A DNA stretch of 64,000 bases, from assembly GCF_049723235.1 (NCBI RefSeq), contig NZ_JBNARB010000013.1:1-64000 (forward strand), in the 5' to 3' direction. Shown piece by piece: positions 61,556 through 64,000 of this stretch; position 1 is the stretch's first letter; each line of letters begins with the position of its first letter. The translations under genes and the position numbers were made by a program. The notes under the pieces are model-generated. The model ran no database searches. It saw nothing but the letters and a program-made list of their open reading frames with translations, and was not told the origin of the DNA. The stretch is from Thermovenabulum sp049723235. Lineage in GTDB: Bacteria > Bacillota > Thermosediminibacteria > Thermosediminibacterales > Thermosediminibacteraceae.

Positions 61556-61617
61556 GGGGGGATGTATAAGGCATAAACATCCCCCCGCAGAAAAAATTTT
61601 GAGGGGGGATGTTTATG
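61556..61617 (+). promoter_or_regulatory. start-site-masking alternative hairpins
   Basis: CATAAACATCCCCCC (61572-61586) is perfectly complementary to GGGGGGATGTTTATG (61603-61617), which contains the ribosome site and both possible start codons of the next gene. It can alternatively pair with GGGGGGATGT (61556-61565) just upstream. The two structures are mutually exclusive, so the leader could switch translation on and off. Confidence 0.75.
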
Positions 61618-62868
61618 AAAAATATAACGAGCTTTTACTTAAGCAGGGTAATTGGGAACAGGGTATTTTGCGGTGAGGAAGTAATAGGGAAACTTTCAGA
61701 CCTTGCTGTTGATCTAAGCTACGAAAAGCCAAAGGTTATAGCAGCTCTGGTAGATGAAGGCGGCGGTAAAAAGGCGTTTTACGATTTTTCTTTTTTTGAA
61801 ATTAAAAAGGTTAAGGGGCAGTATCATCTTAATTGTACGGAAAAAAAGCCGGTGGAAATTGATACCGAAAAAACAATGATGCTGGTAAAACACATTCTCG
61901 ACAAGCAGATAGTGGATATAAACGGGAGAAAGGTTGTAAGGGTAAATGACGTAAGGCTTGCCGTGCTTTCAACGGGGACCTATGCGGTAGCCGTTGATAT
62001 AGGTTTGGAAGGACTTTTGAGAAGGCTCGGGCTTGCAAAACCCGTAAAAAGGATATTGAAGAATTTCGGAGGGAACATTTCTTCCAAATTTATCCTCTGG
62101 GATTACGTGCAGCCCATTACTTCGGCGAAATCGGATCTTAAGATTTCCATGAGCTACAATAAGCTTTACACCCTTCACCCGTCCGACCTGGCGGATATCA
62201 TCGAAGACCTGGACAAAAAGACTCAGGCGATGGTGTTTGCATCCCTTGATGACGAAAGGGCTGCCGATGTTCTTGAGGAACTTGAAACCCGGGCGCAGAA
62301 GAACGTTCTCGAAAGTCTCCCTGTAGAAAAAGCTGCGGATGTGCTGGAGAAAATGCCTTTTGACGAGGCAGCGGATATTTTGGACGATATTAACAGGGAA
62401 ATAGCAAACGAAATACTGAGCGAAATGGACACCCATGCCTCCCGGGAAATAAAAGAACTCATGCAGTACCCCGAGCATACGGTAGGGAGTATAATGGTCA
62501 GGGATTTTATATCCTTTAAGACCACCTTTACGGTGGAGGATACTATTAAGGAGCTTAGACGGTTAAAACCCGATGCGGATGTGATATATTACCTTTACGT
62601 AATAGATGAAGAGGGAAAACTCGTAGGGGTTGTATCCTTAAGGGATCTGGTTATAGCCGAACCCGATACCGTCCTGGAACAAATCATGAAGAAAGATGTG
62701 ATATATGTCAGGGACACCGATGATGTGAATTCTTTAATAGGGATAATATCAAAATACAGCCTGCTGGCAGTCCCTGTAATAGATTTAACGAGAAAACTTA
62801 TAGGGGTTGTAATAATAAACGACATAGTGTATGAACTTTTGAAACGGAATAAGAGAATGGCTGGATAA
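61615..62868 (+). CDS. MgtE-like cytosolic sensor protein lacking the membrane domain
   Basis: A 417-aa soluble protein. An N-terminal PRC-barrel-like region (about 1-170, with two repeats of LSRVIGNRVF...GKLSDLAVDL type) precedes an MgtE-N superhelical domain (about 180-285, with repeated ADVLEELETRAQKNVLESLP and EKAADVLEKMPFDEAADILD) and a CBS pair (about 290-410, TVGSIMVRDFISFKTTFTVE; VGVVSLRDLVIAEPDTVLEQ). The MgtE transmembrane domain is absent. In MgtE these domains bind Mg2+ and gate the channel. Start ATG 61615 is six bases from GAGGGGGG; ATG 61609 overlaps the ribosome site. It probably regulates the Nramp-related transporter encoded 22 bases later. Confidence 0.88.
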   Translation: MKNITSFYLSRVIGNRVFCGEEVIGKLSDLAVDLSYEKPKVIAALVDEGGGKKAFYDFSFFEIKKVKGQYHLNCTEKKPVEIDTEKTMMLVKHILDKQIVDINGRKVVRVNDVRLAVLSTGTYAVAVDIGLEGLLRRLGLAKPVKRILKNFGGNISSKFILWDYVQPITSAKSDLKISMSYNKLYTLHPSDLADIIEDLDKKTQAMVFASLDDERAADVLEELETRAQKNVLESLPVEKAADVLEKMPFDEAADILDDINREIANEILSEMDTHASREIKELMQYPEHTVGSIMVRDFISFKTTFTVEDTIKELRRLKPDADVIYYLYVIDEEGKLVGVVSLRDLVIAEPDTVLEQIMKKDVIYVRDTDDVNSLIGIISKYSLLAVPVIDLTRKLIGVVIINDIVYELLKRNKRMAG

Positions 62869-62890
62869 GGCGGGAAAGGAGGAAGCAAAT

Positions 62891-64000
62891 ATGAACCAGA
62901 AAAACGGCGGATTTGTAAAAAGAATGCTGCTGCTTTTCAGCATAATAGGTCCCGGACTTATAACAGGCATTGCCGATGACGATGCGACGGGGATAGCCAC
63001 CTATGCCAGCGTTGGAGCATCCTACGGTTACAGGATGCTGTGGGGGCTTTTTTTAATTACTATAAGCCTCATCGTAGTCCAGGAAATGGCGGCTCGAATG
63101 GGAGCGGTAACGGGCAAGGGGCTTTCCGCACTTATAAGGGAAAATTTTGGTGTAAAAATGACCCTTTTTGCCATGGTTACCCTTTTAATTACGAACCTGG
63201 CCATCACCGTTGCTGATTTTGCAGGAGCAGCGGCGAGCCTTGAAATATTAAATATACCCAAAATTATTTCCGTGCCGTTAATTGCCCTTTTGGTGTGGAT
63301 GGTAATATTGAGAGGTTCCTATAGAAAAGCCGAACGATTTTTCCTGATATTATCGCTGGTGATGGTTTCTTATATAATTACGGCCTTTCTGGTAAAGCCC
63401 GACTGGGGCGAGGTTATTAAAAGCACCTTCGTGCCTTCCTTCAGCTTTGACAGGGACTTTGTCTTGATGTTTATTGCAATGGTAGGCACTACCATAACTC
63501 CCTGGATGCAGTTTTACCATCAGGCATCGGTGGTAGATAAGGGGATAGATGTGAAACATTATGAGTACGAAAAGATGGATGTGGTTATAGGGTCACTTGT
63601 TAGCAATGTTTTAGCGTTTTTTATAATAGTAACTACTGCAGCCACGTTAAATAAAGCGGGCATTACCATAGATATGGCGGAGGATGCTGCTGCCGCTTTA
63701 AGGCCTTTAGCAGGAAATTACGCTTCTACCCTTTTTGCAATAGGACTTTTTGGAGCTTCTCTAATTGCGGCTCATATTGTCCCCCTCTCCACCGCCTATG
63801 CCATTACCGAAGCCTTTGGCTTTGAAAACGGGCTTGACAAAACCTTCAAAGAAGCCCCGGTTTTCTACGGGATTATTCTGTTTTTCATAATTCTCGGTTC
63901 TCTGGTAATCTTTCTCCCCAGCAGCGTGTTTATTCAGTTGATTATTATTTCCCAGGTAGTTACGGGTATATTGACTCCCATTATACTTATTTATATGATT
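62891..64000 (+). CDS. Nramp-related divalent metal transporter, probably for Mg2+ (3' end outside window)
   Basis: The first 370 codons of an Nramp-family protein, cut by the window end. ATG 62891 follows GGAAAGGAGG. The family start LFSIIGPGLITGIADDDATG is present, but the usual helix 1 DPGN metal motif is replaced by DDDATG (residues 29-34), and the helix 6 methionine site (usual form MPH) is replaced by TTITPWMQ (200-207). Loss of the Met and Asn ligands suits a hard ion such as Mg2+ rather than Mn2+/Fe2+. M-box control and the MgtE-like partner point the same way. A Mg2+-transporting Nramp-related branch is known; membership is inferred. Confidence 0.88.
   Translation, partial: MNQKNGGFVKRMLLLFSIIGPGLITGIADDDATGIATYASVGASYGYRMLWGLFLITISLIVVQEMAARMGAVTGKGLSALIRENFGVKMTLFAMVTLLITNLAITVADFAGAAASLEILNIPKIISVPLIALLVWMVILRGSYRKAERFFLILSLVMVSYIITAFLVKPDWGEVIKSTFVPSFSFDRDFVLMFIAMVGTTITPWMQFYHQASVVDKGIDVKHYEYEKMDVVIGSLVSNVLAFFIIVTTAATLNKAGITIDMAEDAAAALRPLAGNYASTLFAIGLFGASLIAAHIVPLSTAYAITEAFGFENGLDKTFKEAPVFYGIILFFIILGSLVIFLPSSVFIQLIIISQVVTGILTPIILIYMI

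Overview
The window looks like chromosome from a low-to-moderate G+C, endospore-forming Firmicute, most likely an anaerobic thermophilic member of the Clostridia. This is inference from gene content and protein composition: a gerA-type germination operon, spoIIR, an alpha/beta SASP, many SLH-domain surface proteins, a Bacillus-type long SRP RNA, and Lys/Glu-rich proteins. Nearly all genes up to 52.8 kb lie on the + strand, so the segment sits within one replication arm.

Layout. 0.1-2.4 kb: ilvN-ilvD (branched-chain amino acids). 2.4-2.7 kb: a dense cluster of DnaA boxes without dnaA or dnaN nearby. 2.7-13.8 kb: three surface proteins, namely a giant protein with 21 TIG/IPT repeats and two SLH proteins. 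13.9-20.7 kb: sporulation and germination genes (small membrane protein, gerA/B/C-type operon, spoIIR), an Orn/Lys/Arg decarboxylase and an SASP. 20.8-27.4 kb: a PG-binding/PQQ-propeller protein, murI, argS, a RocR-like sigma-54 activator and an UlaG-like metallo-hydrolase.

27.5-35.2 kb is the most interesting part: an AT-rich surface-assembly island under cyclic di-GMP riboswitch control. Two tandem c-di-GMP-I (GEMM) aptamers precede a secreted transglutaminase-like cysteine protease. A c-di-GMP-II aptamer, whose P1 strand is shared with an intrinsic terminator, precedes an operon of a SipW-type signal peptidase, two TasA/CalY-like proteins (one fused to SpaA/Cna-B-like domains), a TasA-like protein fused to SLH domains, and a coiled-coil protein with a SipW-type signal. 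Base-pairing logic predicts opposite responses: c-di-GMP turns the enzyme off and the fibre operon on.

35.3-45.2 kb: an 88-aa orphan protein with an AbiEii-like nucleotidyltransferase, pyrG, a Lon-family protease, the probable main S-layer gene with a strong promoter and long leader, and a group II (C-type) intron inserted right after its terminator. 45.4-52.8 kb: two MacAB-like efflux cassettes. 52.8-58.5 kb: a HepT/MntA-type module, a membrane NodB deacetylase, a GNAT acetyltransferase, a DUF503 protein, a PilX/bactofilin-like protein and an MFS exporter. 58.8-60.0 kb: six tRNA genes (Ser UGA, GCU, CGA, GGA; Arg ACG, CCU) around tadA. 60.1-60.6 kb: a MazF-like toxin pair. 60.7-61.1 kb: the SRP RNA. 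61.2-64.0 kb: an M-box Mg2+ riboswitch, an MgtE-like cytosolic protein without membrane domain, and an Nramp-related transporter cut by the window end.
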